A stretch of 64,000 nucleotides of DNA from positions 124,001-188,000 of the forward strand of contig NZ_JADEYH010000009.1 of NCBI RefSeq assembly GCF_017114865.1, in the 5' to 3' direction. The DNA comes from Streptomyces verrucosisporus. GTDB lineage: Bacteria; Actinomycetota; Actinomycetes; Streptomycetales; Streptomycetaceae. The translations under genes and the position numbers were made by a program. Position 1 is the stretch's first letter. Each line of letters starts with the position of its first letter. The notes below the pieces were generated by a model. It was not told the DNA's origin. It worked only from the letters and a program-made list of their open reading frames with translations, and searched no databases. Of the stretch, positions 56,841-64,000 are shown piece after piece.

Positions 56841-58244
56841 TCAGGCGGAGGTCTCCGCCACCTCCGTGCCCTCCCCGGCATCGTCGAAGTACTCCTCCTC
56901 GTCCTCATCCGGCAGGAAACCGGGCACCCACGCCTCCATCTCCTCGTGCATGCGCACCTGTGCGCCGAGCTGGCACAGCACACCGATCGTGCTGAGCGTC
57001 ACCCGGTGGATGAGCAGGTAGGAAGGCGGCAGGTTGAGCTGCTTGCCCAACTGGTAGGCGGGGGAACGGGGGTCGGCGACCCTCGCGGCCTGCTCCCGCA
57101 TCCAGTCCCGGGAGAAGACGAACTCCTCCACCTGCGCCGGCTCGATGATCGGCAGGAGGTACTCCAGCACCGCGTCCGGATCCAGTTCGACGGACGGCTT
57201 GATGAACCCCTCGTCGCACAGCAGCTCGTGGACCGCCTCCGCATCGCCGTCGAGCGCCATCCGCAGGGCGACGCCGATCGTCGGCGGAAGCCCCTCCGGC
57301 AACCGGTCGACCGTGCCGAAGTCCATCACCCCCAGCCGCCACTGCCCGGGCGGACCGTCGGGCGCGTCGCCGGTCAGCAGCCGGAAGTTCCCCGGGTGGG
57401 GGTCGGCGTGCAGCAGTCCGGTGCGGGCCGTGCCGGAGAACAGAAAGCGCGCCAGCAGCTGCCCGGCCCGGTCCCGCTCCTCACGGCTGCCGTCCCTGAT
57501 CACATCGGCCAGCGGCACGCCCTCCAGCCACTCGGTGACCAGCACCTGGTCGCACTGGTACACCACGTCCGGCACCCGCACGTCCGGGTCGTCGGCGAAC
57601 TCCTCCGCGTACGCCCGCTGCGCCCGCGCCTCCAGCTCGTAGTCCAGCTCCTCGCTGAGCCGGTCGCGCATCTCCGAGACCAGCGGCTTGATGTCCACAC
57701 CCGGAATGAGCGGGCCCAGCAGCCGGACGAAGCGTCCCAGCTGGTTCAGGTCCGACAGCAGCGCCTCACCGGCACCGGGGTACTGCACCTTCACGGCCAC
57801 CGGGCGGCCGTCGTGCCAGACACCGCGGTGCACCTGCCCGATCGAGGCCGCCGCCGAGGGCTTGTCCTCGAACTCCTCGAACAACCCACGCCAGTCCTCG
57901 CCCATGCGCTCGGCCAGCGCGGCGTGCACCGATGCCACCGGCATCGGCGGTGCCGCCTCCTGGAGCTTGGTCAGCGCCGCGCGGTAGGGGCCGGCCACCT
58001 CCTCCGGGAGCGCCGACTCGAAGACCGACAGCGCCTGGCCGAACTTCATGGCACCCCCCTTCAGCTCCCCGAGGACCTTGAACAGCTGCTCGGCGGTGCG
58101 CTGCTGCAGCTCCTGCCCGACCAGGTCCGCGGAGTACCCGCCGATCCGCTTGCCCAGGCCCCAGGTCGCGCGCCCCGCCATCCCCAGCGGCAGCGCGGCC
58201 AGCTTGGCGGTACGGGTGACGGCCTTACGCGGAAGATCCGACAT
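56841..58244 (-). CDS. AarF/ABC1 (UbiB) kinase-like protein
   Basis: The 467-residue protein has the UbiB/ABC1 kinase-like fold: the KxGQ signature motif (GGAMKFGQALSVF), the Ala-rich loop AAASIGQVHRG replacing the glycine loop, VAVKVQYPG (VAVK lysine), HADPHPGNF (catalytic loop) and MDFGTVDRL (DFG). UbiB-like proteins are atypical kinases/ATPases supporting lipid or quinone biosynthesis; this is the Rv3197 orthologue, for which ATPase activity and macrolide tolerance have been reported. No transmembrane helix is evident. ATG 58244 begins the conserved region. It converges with the whiB7 unit. Confidence 0.88.
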   Translation of the reverse strand: MSDLPRKAVTRTAKLAALPLGMAGRATWGLGKRIGGYSADLVGQELQQRTAEQLFKVLGELKGGAMKFGQALSVFESALPEEVAGPYRAALTKLQEAAPPMPVASVHAALAERMGEDWRGLFEEFEDKPSAAASIGQVHRGVWHDGRPVAVKVQYPGAGEALLSDLNQLGRFVRLLGPLIPGVDIKPLVSEMRDRLSEELDYELEARAQRAYAEEFADDPDVRVPDVVYQCDQVLVTEWLEGVPLADVIRDGSREERDRAGQLLARFLFSGTARTGLLHADPHPGNFRLLTGDAPDGPPGQWRLGVMDFGTVDRLPEGLPPTIGVALRMALDGDAEAVHELLCDEGFIKPSVELDPDAVLEYLLPIIEPAQVEEFVFSRDWMREQAARVADPRSPAYQLGKQLNLPPSYLLIHRVTLSTIGVLCQLGAQVRMHEEMEAWVPGFLPDEDEEEYFDDAGEGTEVAETSA

Positions 58245-58298
58245 GTGCCCCTCCAACTTCCCGACAGCACGACCAGGTGGCAGCGCCGAGGACAGCGG

Positions 58299-59414
58299 TC
58301 ATGTGGCCATTGTGGACCGCCGGGCCCCGTCCGCCGAGAGCGGGCGGCCGCCGTGCCCGGAAGCCGCACCGCACGGACACTCCGGATGAGGCGGCACCGG
58401 CTCGCACTCGGCGCGCAGCCGCGGCAGCACCCAGTGCTGCCGCGAGTCCGTGACACAGCTCTCGTCCCCGTCCAGGAAACTCAGCGCACAGGAGGCGGCG
58501 GCCCCCGCGACCACCGTCGCCAGCGCCACGTCGCAGGCGGGCACCGCCGACCGCCGTGCCGACCTCCACTGTGCCACCACCAGCGGCCAGGTGGGCTCCC
58601 GCTCGGTACGCCCGAGCGTCAGGCACTCCGCGCAGGCCGTCGCACCCGGCAGCACCAGCGGCCCCACGAAGCCGGTGGCCTCGACGACACCGGCGTACAG
58701 ATGAGGCCGCCCGCTCCCGACCAGCTCCTCGGCCGCGGCGGGATCCGGGGCGTAGGCGGCCAGGCCGTCGCGCGGGGCGATCACCACCAGAGCGAGTGGC
58801 ACGGAGCCCTCCCCCCGCCCGGGGCGGGGCGGACGGGCCCCGGCGGCCGCCCGCCGTACCGCCCGGCGAGCGGCCGAGGACCGCCGCTCGCCGGTCTGCC
58901 CGGGATCGATGCCCCCGGGCGCGGTGTCCCACGGCGCCACGCAGCCCCCGTCCACCACGTCCACCTGCCCCACCCCGGCCGCCGACAGCAGCGCCGCCAC
59001 CGTCGCTCCGACCCTTCCGGCGCCGCGCACCTGTACCCGGGCCGCCGACCTGGCGGCCAGCCGGCGCACCCCGCCGCCCGGCTCGGGCCGGAGCACCGAG
59101 AGCGACCCCAGGTCCGGGCGGAGCCGGTCGTCCACCCGGGCCGCCGCCCGCCGGTGAGCGGTGGCGTCGTCCAGCAGCCCCGCGGCCGTCAGCCGTGCCA
59201 CCAGCCGGTCGGCAGCGTCCGCCCCGAGCCCCATCGCCTCGGCGGCCTGTCTGAGCTGGGAAAGGTTGCGGGTGCCGTCGAAAAGCTCCAGGAAACCGCC
59301 GGTCGCGGTGTCCACCGGACCCAGCAGCACCGCGTGCGCGGGCGCCACCCCGTACCGCACGGTGTCCCGGTCCCGCCAGGCACGCCGGAGCGCGGGTTTG
59401 ATCATCGGATGCAC
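58299..59414 (-). CDS. ThiF/E1-like protein, probably catalytically degenerate
   Basis: The 371-residue protein has an N-terminal winged-helix-like segment (TRNLSQLRQAAEAMGLGADA) and an E1-like Rossmann domain with VRGAGRVGATVAALLSAAGVG. The strand ends VDVVDGG as in ThiF/MoeB, but the following RQ/R motif needed for ATP handling (as NLQRQ in MoeZ) is replaced by APWDTAPGGIDPGQ, and no active-site Cys loop is obvious. Zinc-ligand-like CAEC and CPC occur later. Such proteins resemble ThiF-like partners that bind peptide leaders rather than adenylate them. Start GTG 59414 has AGGGGG 5 nt upstream. Confidence 0.72.
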   Translation of the reverse strand: MHPMIKPALRRAWRDRDTVRYGVAPAHAVLLGPVDTATGGFLELFDGTRNLSQLRQAAEAMGLGADAADRLVARLTAAGLLDDATAHRRAAARVDDRLRPDLGSLSVLRPEPGGGVRRLAARSAARVQVRGAGRVGATVAALLSAAGVGQVDVVDGGCVAPWDTAPGGIDPGQTGERRSSAARRAVRRAAAGARPPRPGRGEGSVPLALVVIAPRDGLAAYAPDPAAAEELVGSGRPHLYAGVVEATGFVGPLVLPGATACAECLTLGRTEREPTWPLVVAQWRSARRSAVPACDVALATVVAGAAASCALSFLDGDESCVTDSRQHWVLPRLRAECEPVPPHPECPCGAASGHGGRPLSADGARRSTMAT

Positions 59415-59658
59415 GGCAACCCCCTGAACGACCGCTGAACCACTTCTGAGCCCCTCCCAGGTGCGTTGGCGCCGGGAGGAGGACCGGACGGACCCAGCCT
59501 GCGTCCTTTCCCGCGCCCGCCGCGGAGCGCCGTCCACAGGACGCGGCGTTCGTCATACCGGGTGTGCGGGGGCGCTCGGGAGGCGCGCCACCGGCTCGCA
59601 CGCAGGCGTGCGTCCCCGCCGGTGCCCCGGAGGCGGGACTTCCACCGATGCCTGCGGG

Positions 59659-59664
59659 TAACGT
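59659..59664 (+). promoter_or_regulatory. Putative -10 element of the YgjP-like gene (leaderless)
   Basis: TAACGT lies 6 nt before the ATG at 59671; no RBS is seen. Confidence 0.4.
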
Positions 59665-59670
59665 CGTGGC

Positions 59671-60273
59671 ATGCCCGCAGACCCGCTGAACAGCGTCGAG
59701 GAGCCGGGCCCCGGCCCGGACGGCGCGGCCGCGGGCGGCACGGCGCCGCGGCCGGACGCGATCGAGGTCCGCCGCAGCACACGCCGCCGCCGTACGGTCT
59801 CCGCCTACCGGGAGGGCGGCCGCACCGTCGTCCTCATCCCGGCCCGGATGTCGAAGGAGGAGGAGCGGCGCTGGGTGGGCGTCATGCTCGACAAGCTGGC
59901 CGCCCAGGAGAGCCGGAGGACACTCGACGACGGGGAGCTGGCCGCCCGCGCCGTGCGGCTGTCCGAGCAGTACCTGCTCGGGCGCGCCCGCCCGGCCACC
60001 GTGCGCTGGGTCACCAACCAGAACACCCGCTGGGGCTCGTGCACCCCCGCCGAGGGCAGCATCCGCCTCTCCCACCGTCTGCAGGGAATGCCGGAGTACG
60101 TCCTGGACTACGTCCTCCTGCACGAGCTGGCCCATCTGCTGGTCCCCGGCCACGGCCCGGAATTCTGGCGGCTGTTGGAGACCTATCCGCGTACGGAGAG
60201 GGCACGGGGATTCCTTGAGGGAGTGACCGCCGCGGGCCGGCTGCCGAACGTTCCCCGCGACGGGGGCGAGTGA
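59671..60273 (+). CDS. YgjP-type M48-like zinc metallopeptidase
   Basis: A 200-residue cytosolic protein with the DUF45/YgjP fold: basic IEVRRSTRRRRTVSAYREGG, TRWGSCTP, then the zinc motif HELAHLLVPGHG (H151, E152, H155, H161). This family is close to SprT-like proteases, some of which act on DNA-protein crosslinks; the substrate is unknown. It matches the Rv3195-type neighbour of the ABC1/ThiF genes in mycobacteria. Start ATG 59671 with a -10 hexamer upstream. Confidence 0.82.
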   Translation: MPADPLNSVEEPGPGPDGAAAGGTAPRPDAIEVRRSTRRRRTVSAYREGGRTVVLIPARMSKEEERRWVGVMLDKLAAQESRRTLDDGELAARAVRLSEQYLLGRARPATVRWVTNQNTRWGSCTPAEGSIRLSHRLQGMPEYVLDYVLLHELAHLLVPGHGPEFWRLLETYPRTERARGFLEGVTAAGRLPNVPRDGGE

Positions 60274-60341
60274 GCCGCGGGAGTACCGGTTAGCCTGGCG
60301 CAACGCAATTCACCGCTTCGGATGGGGGACGGTCGTTACGC

Positions 60342-61961
60342 ATGGCCAGGGAATTCCAACGAGGCCACAAGGCCAAGATCAGCGATCTGACGGCCGGGAC
60401 GGACCTGTACGTGGGCGTACGGATCTCCGCGCCGGGGCTGTCCTTCGACATCAGCTGCTTCGGTCTCGACGCCGACGAGAGGCTGTCGGACGACCGCTAC
60501 TTCGTCTTCTTCAACCAGCCAGAGTCGCCGGAGGGGGCGATCCGGCTGCTGGGCGCCCAGGCGGGCGACACCGAATCCTTCAGAGTGACGCTGGACCGCA
60601 TTCCCACGAATGTCCAGAAGATTTCCTTCACCGCCACGATCGACGGCGACGGGCAGATGTCCCGGACCGATCCCGGCTATCTGCGGATCGTAGCGGGCGG
60701 TGAGGAGGTCGCGCGCTACTCGTTCGACGGTTCGGAGTTCACCACCGAGCGGGCCGTGATGCTCGGCGACTTCTACCTCAAGGACGTCTGGCGCTTCGCG
60801 GCGGTCGGGCAGGGCTTCGACGGAGGGCTGGAGGCGCTGCTGAAGCACTTCGGCGGCGAAGTGCTGGAGGAGGAGCCCGCTCCCGCGCCGGCTCCGCAGG
60901 CGGCGCCCGGTTTCGCGCCGCCCGCCGGACCGGCGCCCGGCTTCGCGCCCCCGGCGCCCCCCGCTCCCGCGCAGCAGGCACACCCGCCCGCACCGGCACC
61001 GCAGCAGGCACCCCCGCCCCCGGCGGCCCCCGTTCCCGCCCAGCCGCCCTTCGGGCAGCCGGCGCAGCCCGCCGGACCCTCCCACGGAGGCGGGCCCGCC
61101 CAGCCGGGTTTCCCGGGACAGGCGGCCCCGCCCGTTGCGCCCCCGTCCGCCCCGGTACCCCCGGCGCCCACAGCCCCGGGCCAGGCCCTGCCCAACCCCT
61201 TCGGGCAGCCGCCGGCTCCGCAGCAGCCCTTCGGACAGGCCCCCGGTCACCCCGGCGCCCCGCAGGCACCCCAGATGCCCCAGATACCCCAGGGACCGGC
61301 GGCCGGTATCGGCGCCGCGCTGGAGAAGTACCGGGAGGCGCCCACCGGGCAGCGCTGGACCCTGCAGAACCCGGCGCTGATCCGCGCCGACCTCTCCCAC
61401 GACGGCCAGGGCGTCCTCGCGCGCCAGGGCAGCATGGTGCTCTACCAGGGCAAGGTCGACTTCTCCTACAAGGGCGCCGGATTCGCCGGCCGGATCATCG
61501 GCAACGCCACCGGCCAGGAGATGCAGCTCATGCGCTGCACCGGCCGCGGCCAGGTGTTCTTCGCCGAGAACGCCGCGCACGTCCACCCCATCGAGCTCCA
61601 GGGCGACGCCGTCTGCGTCTCCGCCGACAACGTGCTCGCCTTCGACGAGACCCTCCAGTACGAGGTGCGCCGGATCGACGGCCACGGCATCCCCGGCGGC
61701 GCACTGTTCACCATGCAGTTCCAGGGCACCGGCACCGTCGTGGTCAAGACGCAAGGCACCCCGGTCGTCCTGCCCGTCACCCCGACGACCTTCGCCGACA
61801 GCCAGGCCGTAGTCGCCTGGTCCGCCGGCGCCCAGGTGATCATCTCCAGCCAGGTGCGGCTGCGCCGCAACGCCTACCCGGGCCACAGCGGGGAGACCGT
61901 GAACCTCCAGTTCCGCGGCGCGCCCGGCAACTTCATCGTCGTCCAGCCCTACGAGGTCTGA
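60342..61961 (+). CDS. TerD-AIM24 fusion protein
   Basis: The 539-residue protein joins a TerD domain (1-175: RGHKAKISDLTAGTDLYVGV, FDISCFGLDADERLSDDRYF, LDRIPTNVQKISFTATIDG, WRFAAVGQGFDGGL) to an AIM24 domain (about 330-539: WTLQNPALIRADLSHDGQGV, LARQGSMVLYQGKVDFSY, GQVFFAENAAHVHPIEL, GTPVVLPV), through a 140-residue Pro/Ala/Gln linker. TerD proteins bind Ca2+ and belong to stress-response ter systems; AIM24 is a beta-rich membrane-associated domain of unknown activity. ATG 60342 follows GGGGGACGG; a TAGCCT -10 hexamer lies about 45 nt upstream. Confidence 0.85.
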   Translation: MAREFQRGHKAKISDLTAGTDLYVGVRISAPGLSFDISCFGLDADERLSDDRYFVFFNQPESPEGAIRLLGAQAGDTESFRVTLDRIPTNVQKISFTATIDGDGQMSRTDPGYLRIVAGGEEVARYSFDGSEFTTERAVMLGDFYLKDVWRFAAVGQGFDGGLEALLKHFGGEVLEEEPAPAPAPQAAPGFAPPAGPAPGFAPPAPPAPAQQAHPPAPAPQQAPPPPAAPVPAQPPFGQPAQPAGPSHGGGPAQPGFPGQAAPPVAPPSAPVPPAPTAPGQALPNPFGQPPAPQQPFGQAPGHPGAPQAPQMPQIPQGPAAGIGAALEKYREAPTGQRWTLQNPALIRADLSHDGQGVLARQGSMVLYQGKVDFSYKGAGFAGRIIGNATGQEMQLMRCTGRGQVFFAENAAHVHPIELQGDAVCVSADNVLAFDETLQYEVRRIDGHGIPGGALFTMQFQGTGTVVVKTQGTPVVLPVTPTTFADSQAVVAWSAGAQVIISSQVRLRRNAYPGHSGETVNLQFRGAPGNFIVVQPYEV

Positions 61962-61972
61962 GGGAGCCCGTC

Positions 61973-62665
61973 ATGGACCACACAGCGATCCCGGGGGTCT
62001 CGGGCTACGCCCCGGCCCCGCCCGCCGCCCGCATGGAGAACCACGGCTCGCACATGGTGAAGATCGCCATGACCGGCGGCCAGGACGTCTTCGCCCGTTC
62101 CGGCTCGATGGTCGCCTACGAGGGCTTCGTCCAGTACGAGGCCAATCCGCCGGCCGTCCGGCAGGCCGCCTCCCAGTGGCTCACCGGAGAGGGCGCCCCA
62201 CTGATGAAGTGCAGCGGCGACGGACTGCTCTACCTGGCCGACTACGGCGCCGACGTCGTCTGCCTGAACCTCGACAACGAGGCGATGTCCGTCAACGGCA
62301 CCAACCTCCTCGCCTTCGACGCCCATCTCCAGTGGGGCGTCGAGCGCGTCAAGGGCCTGGCGAAGTTCTCCGGGCAGGGCATGTTCAACGTCGGGATATC
62401 CGGCACCGGCTGGGTCGCCCTCACCTCCCGCGGCACTCCCGTGGTCGTGGACTGCGGACGCGGCGAGGACGAGACGTACGTCGACCCCGACGCACTGGTG
62501 GCCTGGTCCTCGGGGCTGAAGATGAAGGGCAAGCGGAGCATGAAGGCGGGCGCACTGATCGGCCGGGGCAGTGGCGAGGCGTACCAGATCGCCTTCTCCG
62601 GCCGGGGGTTCGTCGTCGTACAGCCCAGCGAGGACAGTACCGACCGCCTGCGCGTCCGGGGCTGA
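61973..62665 (+). CDS. AIM24-family protein
   Basis: The 230-residue protein is an AIM24 domain on its own: MENHGSHMVKIAMTGGQDVF, ARSGSMVAYEGFVQYEANPP, GLLYLADYGADVVCLNLDNE, RGTPVVVDCG, GEAYQIAFSGRGFVVVQPSE. It shows the same block order as the fused copy and the following gene, so the three are paralogues. It starts 11 nt after the TerD-AIM24 stop with GAGGGAGCC as RBS, so they form an operon. Confidence 0.82.
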   Translation: MDHTAIPGVSGYAPAPPAARMENHGSHMVKIAMTGGQDVFARSGSMVAYEGFVQYEANPPAVRQAASQWLTGEGAPLMKCSGDGLLYLADYGADVVCLNLDNEAMSVNGTNLLAFDAHLQWGVERVKGLAKFSGQGMFNVGISGTGWVALTSRGTPVVVDCGRGEDETYVDPDALVAWSSGLKMKGKRSMKAGALIGRGSGEAYQIAFSGRGFVVVQPSEDSTDRLRVRG

Positions 62666-62681
62666 GGGGGAAGGAAGAACC

Positions 62682-63434
62682 ATGCAGAGTCCGCTTTTCG
62701 GCCACACCGAGGTGCAGAGCCAGGACCGCTACGCCCTGCAGAACCCGCAGCTTCTGCGGGTCCTGCTCGGCGGCCAGGACGATGTGCTCGCCCGCAAGGG
62801 CGCGATGGTCGCCTACCAGGGTCTGATGGAGTTCGACGGTGAGTACCAGAGCGGCGAGCAGCGCCGCAGGCGGTCCCGGACCGGCGAGAACCTGGAACTG
62901 ATGCGCTGCTCCGGGCAGGGCACGGTCTACCTGGCCAACCTCGCCCAGTACATCCACATCATGGACGTGGACTCCGAGGGCCTGACGGTCGACAGCGCCT
63001 ACGTGCTGGCGCTGGACTCGTCCCTGCACTGGGAGGTGATCGCCGTGGACAGCCAGTTCGGGATCTCCGGCTCCGGCGCGTACAACCTCAACATCACCGG
63101 GCGCGGCAAGGTCGCGCTGATGACCTCCGGCCAGCCACTGGCGCTCCAGGTCACCCCGGAGCGGTACGTCAGCGCCGACTCCGACGCGGTGGTCGCCTGG
63201 TCCAGCTCGCTGCGGGTGCAGATGCAGGCCCAGACCAGTTCCCAGAGCGTGTTCCGCCGGCGCGGCAGCACGGGGGAGGGCTGGGAGCTGAACTTCATGG
63301 GCGAGGGCTTCGCCCTCGTCCAGCCCAGCGAGCTGCTGCCGCCGCAGAACGCGGCGGCCGGTCCGGGCGCGCAGTACGGCATGGGCCAGCACGGCGCACG
63401 CGGCCAGAACCAGGGCAACATCTGGACCAACTGA
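62682..63434 (+). CDS. AIM24-family protein
   Basis: The 250-residue third AIM24 paralogue: RYALQNPQLLRVLLGGQDDV, LARKGAMVAYQGLMEFDGEY, GTVYLANLAQYIHIMDVDSE, TSGQPLALQV, GWELNFMGEGFALVQPSELL, and a Gly/Gln-rich tail. ATG 62682 has GGGGGAAGGAAG upstream. It lies 16 nt after the previous gene, completing the operon, and is followed by a strong terminator. The three domain copies could assemble as a homo- or hetero-oligomer. Confidence 0.82.
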   Translation: MQSPLFGHTEVQSQDRYALQNPQLLRVLLGGQDDVLARKGAMVAYQGLMEFDGEYQSGEQRRRRSRTGENLELMRCSGQGTVYLANLAQYIHIMDVDSEGLTVDSAYVLALDSSLHWEVIAVDSQFGISGSGAYNLNITGRGKVALMTSGQPLALQVTPERYVSADSDAVVAWSSSLRVQMQAQTSSQSVFRRRGSTGEGWELNFMGEGFALVQPSELLPPQNAAAGPGAQYGMGQHGARGQNQGNIWTN

Positions 63435-63444
63435 CCGGCCGGAG

Positions 63445-63501
63445 GACACCGGGGCGCGCGGGCGGGCCCCCTCAGGAGGACCGCCCGCGCGCCCCGGTGT
63501 C
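63445..63501. terminator. Bidirectional terminator, 21-bp stem
   Basis: A perfect 21-bp inverted repeat (arm beginning GACACCGGGGCGCGC) with a 15-nt loop ends inside the stop codon of the convergent NUDIX gene. Confidence 0.8.
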
Positions 63502-64000
63502 AGAGCAGTGCGCGAGTGCGCTCGGCCAGCCGTACGACGGAGTCGTCGGCCACGTCCGCCACCTCGTCCCAGCCGAGCCAGCGCAGCTCCAGCGACTCCT
63601 CGCTGATCTCCTCGGCCGCGCCCTCGGGCGCCAGGGCGGCGTACTGCACGTCCAGGTGCCAGGCGCACGGCGTGTGGTGCCGGTCCAGCCGTACGGGCCC
63701 GCCCGGCAGCAGGGTGAGCCCCGCGATGCCCGACTCCTCGGCGGCCTCCCGCAGGGCGGCTCCGGCGAGGACGGTGTCACCGGGCTCGCAGTGCCCGCCC
63801 GTCTGGAGCCACATCCTCAGCTTGCGGTGGTGCGTCAGCAGGACGCGTCCGCGCCGCGGATCCACCACCAGCGCGCTCGCCGTTATGTGCCCGTCCGCGC
63901 AGGACCGCCACACGCCGTCCGGGCGGGCGGCCAGATGGTCGCAGTACGCCAGGCGCAGCGCCTCCTGAGCGCCGTCCGGCGCGGACCACTCCTTGAGCGT
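63500..64000 (-). CDS. NUDIX hydrolase (N-terminus off window)
   Basis: About 166 residues are visible; the reading frame continues past the right edge. The NUDIX box is GHCEPGDTVLAGAALREAAE followed by ESGI, preceded by RKLRMWLQTGG and followed by RHHTPCAWHLDVQYAALAPE, a pattern of the general NUDIX family that hydrolyses nucleoside-diphosphate derivatives. The upstream part (TLKEWSAPDGAQEALRLAYC) is outside the core. The substrate cannot be inferred. It converges with the AIM24 operon and overlaps its terminator. Confidence 0.85.
   Translation of the reverse strand, partial: TLKEWSAPDGAQEALRLAYCDHLAARPDGVWRSCADGHITASALVVDPRRGRVLLTHHRKLRMWLQTGGHCEPGDTVLAGAALREAAEESGIAGLTLLPGGPVRLDRHHTPCAWHLDVQYAALAPEGAAEEISEESLELRWLGWDEVADVADDSVVRLAERTRALL

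Overview
The window is chromosomal core DNA of a high-G+C actinomycete, almost certainly a Streptomyces or close relative. The evidence is the near-exclusive use of G or C at third codon positions, frequent GTG starts, ATGA/GTGA stop-start overlaps, several genes that look leaderless, and the presence of a WhiB7/WblC regulator, AdnAB, mycoredoxin and FolP2. I see no tRNA, rRNA, transposase, phage gene or CRISPR array.

The layout matches two separate blocks of the Mycobacterium tuberculosis chromosome, as far as I remember its order. Block 1 (about 0.5-19.3 kb) runs dapE, LOG-type hydrolase, folP2, DivIVA-domain protein, tag, enoyl-CoA hydratase, DUF3117, O-methyltransferase, ECF sigma factor, zinc anti-sigma factor, HtrA protease, tatB, mrp, DUF1003, MgtE-N/CBS protein, lipoprotein, EamA transporter and corA. 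It combines lysine/peptidoglycan supply, an envelope-stress module (sigma/anti-sigma/HtrA/TatB), Fe-S carrier Mrp and magnesium handling. Between 19.8 and 23.7 kb there is a Suppressor-of-fused protein, DUF6758, a PHP phosphoesterase, a MarC protein and an alpha/beta hydrolase.

Block 2 (about 23.8-60 kb) runs DEAD-box helicase, ferritin-like protein, DUF3107, TetR, alpha/beta hydrolase, DUF3152 putative metallopeptidase, moeZ, an MGMT-like protein, adnA, adnB, nudC, mycoredoxin, uvrD2, whiB7, an AarF/ABC1 kinase-like protein, a ThiF-like protein and a YgjP-type peptidase. Inserted between the DUF3152 gene and moeZ is a five-ORF cassette (31.4-36.4 kb): PelF-type glycosyltransferase, multi-TM protein, an 18-codon leader ORF, NAD-dependent epimerase and a spherulin-4 protein. 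Its content resembles the Pel and fungal galactosaminogalactan exopolysaccharide pathways and is the best candidate here for an undescribed system. Between moeZ and the MGMT-like gene lie a molybdate transport set (HTH-Mop regulator, modA, modB, with no modC) and a 910-residue flippase/kinase-like membrane protein.

The last 4 kb hold a TerD-AIM24 fusion followed by two AIM24 paralogues, then the 3' part of a NUDIX gene that runs off the right edge.

Regulatory structure is unusually readable. whiB7 has an AT-rich element and promoter, a 102-codon upstream ORF and a strong intrinsic terminator (attenuator). Perfect hairpins with 12-24 bp stems sit at gene ends and between convergent genes, and a 58-bp loop-free palindrome separates the anti-sigma gene from htrA. 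About a dozen genes have a TAnnnT -10 hexamer 6-7 nt before the start codon, as expected for leaderless transcripts.
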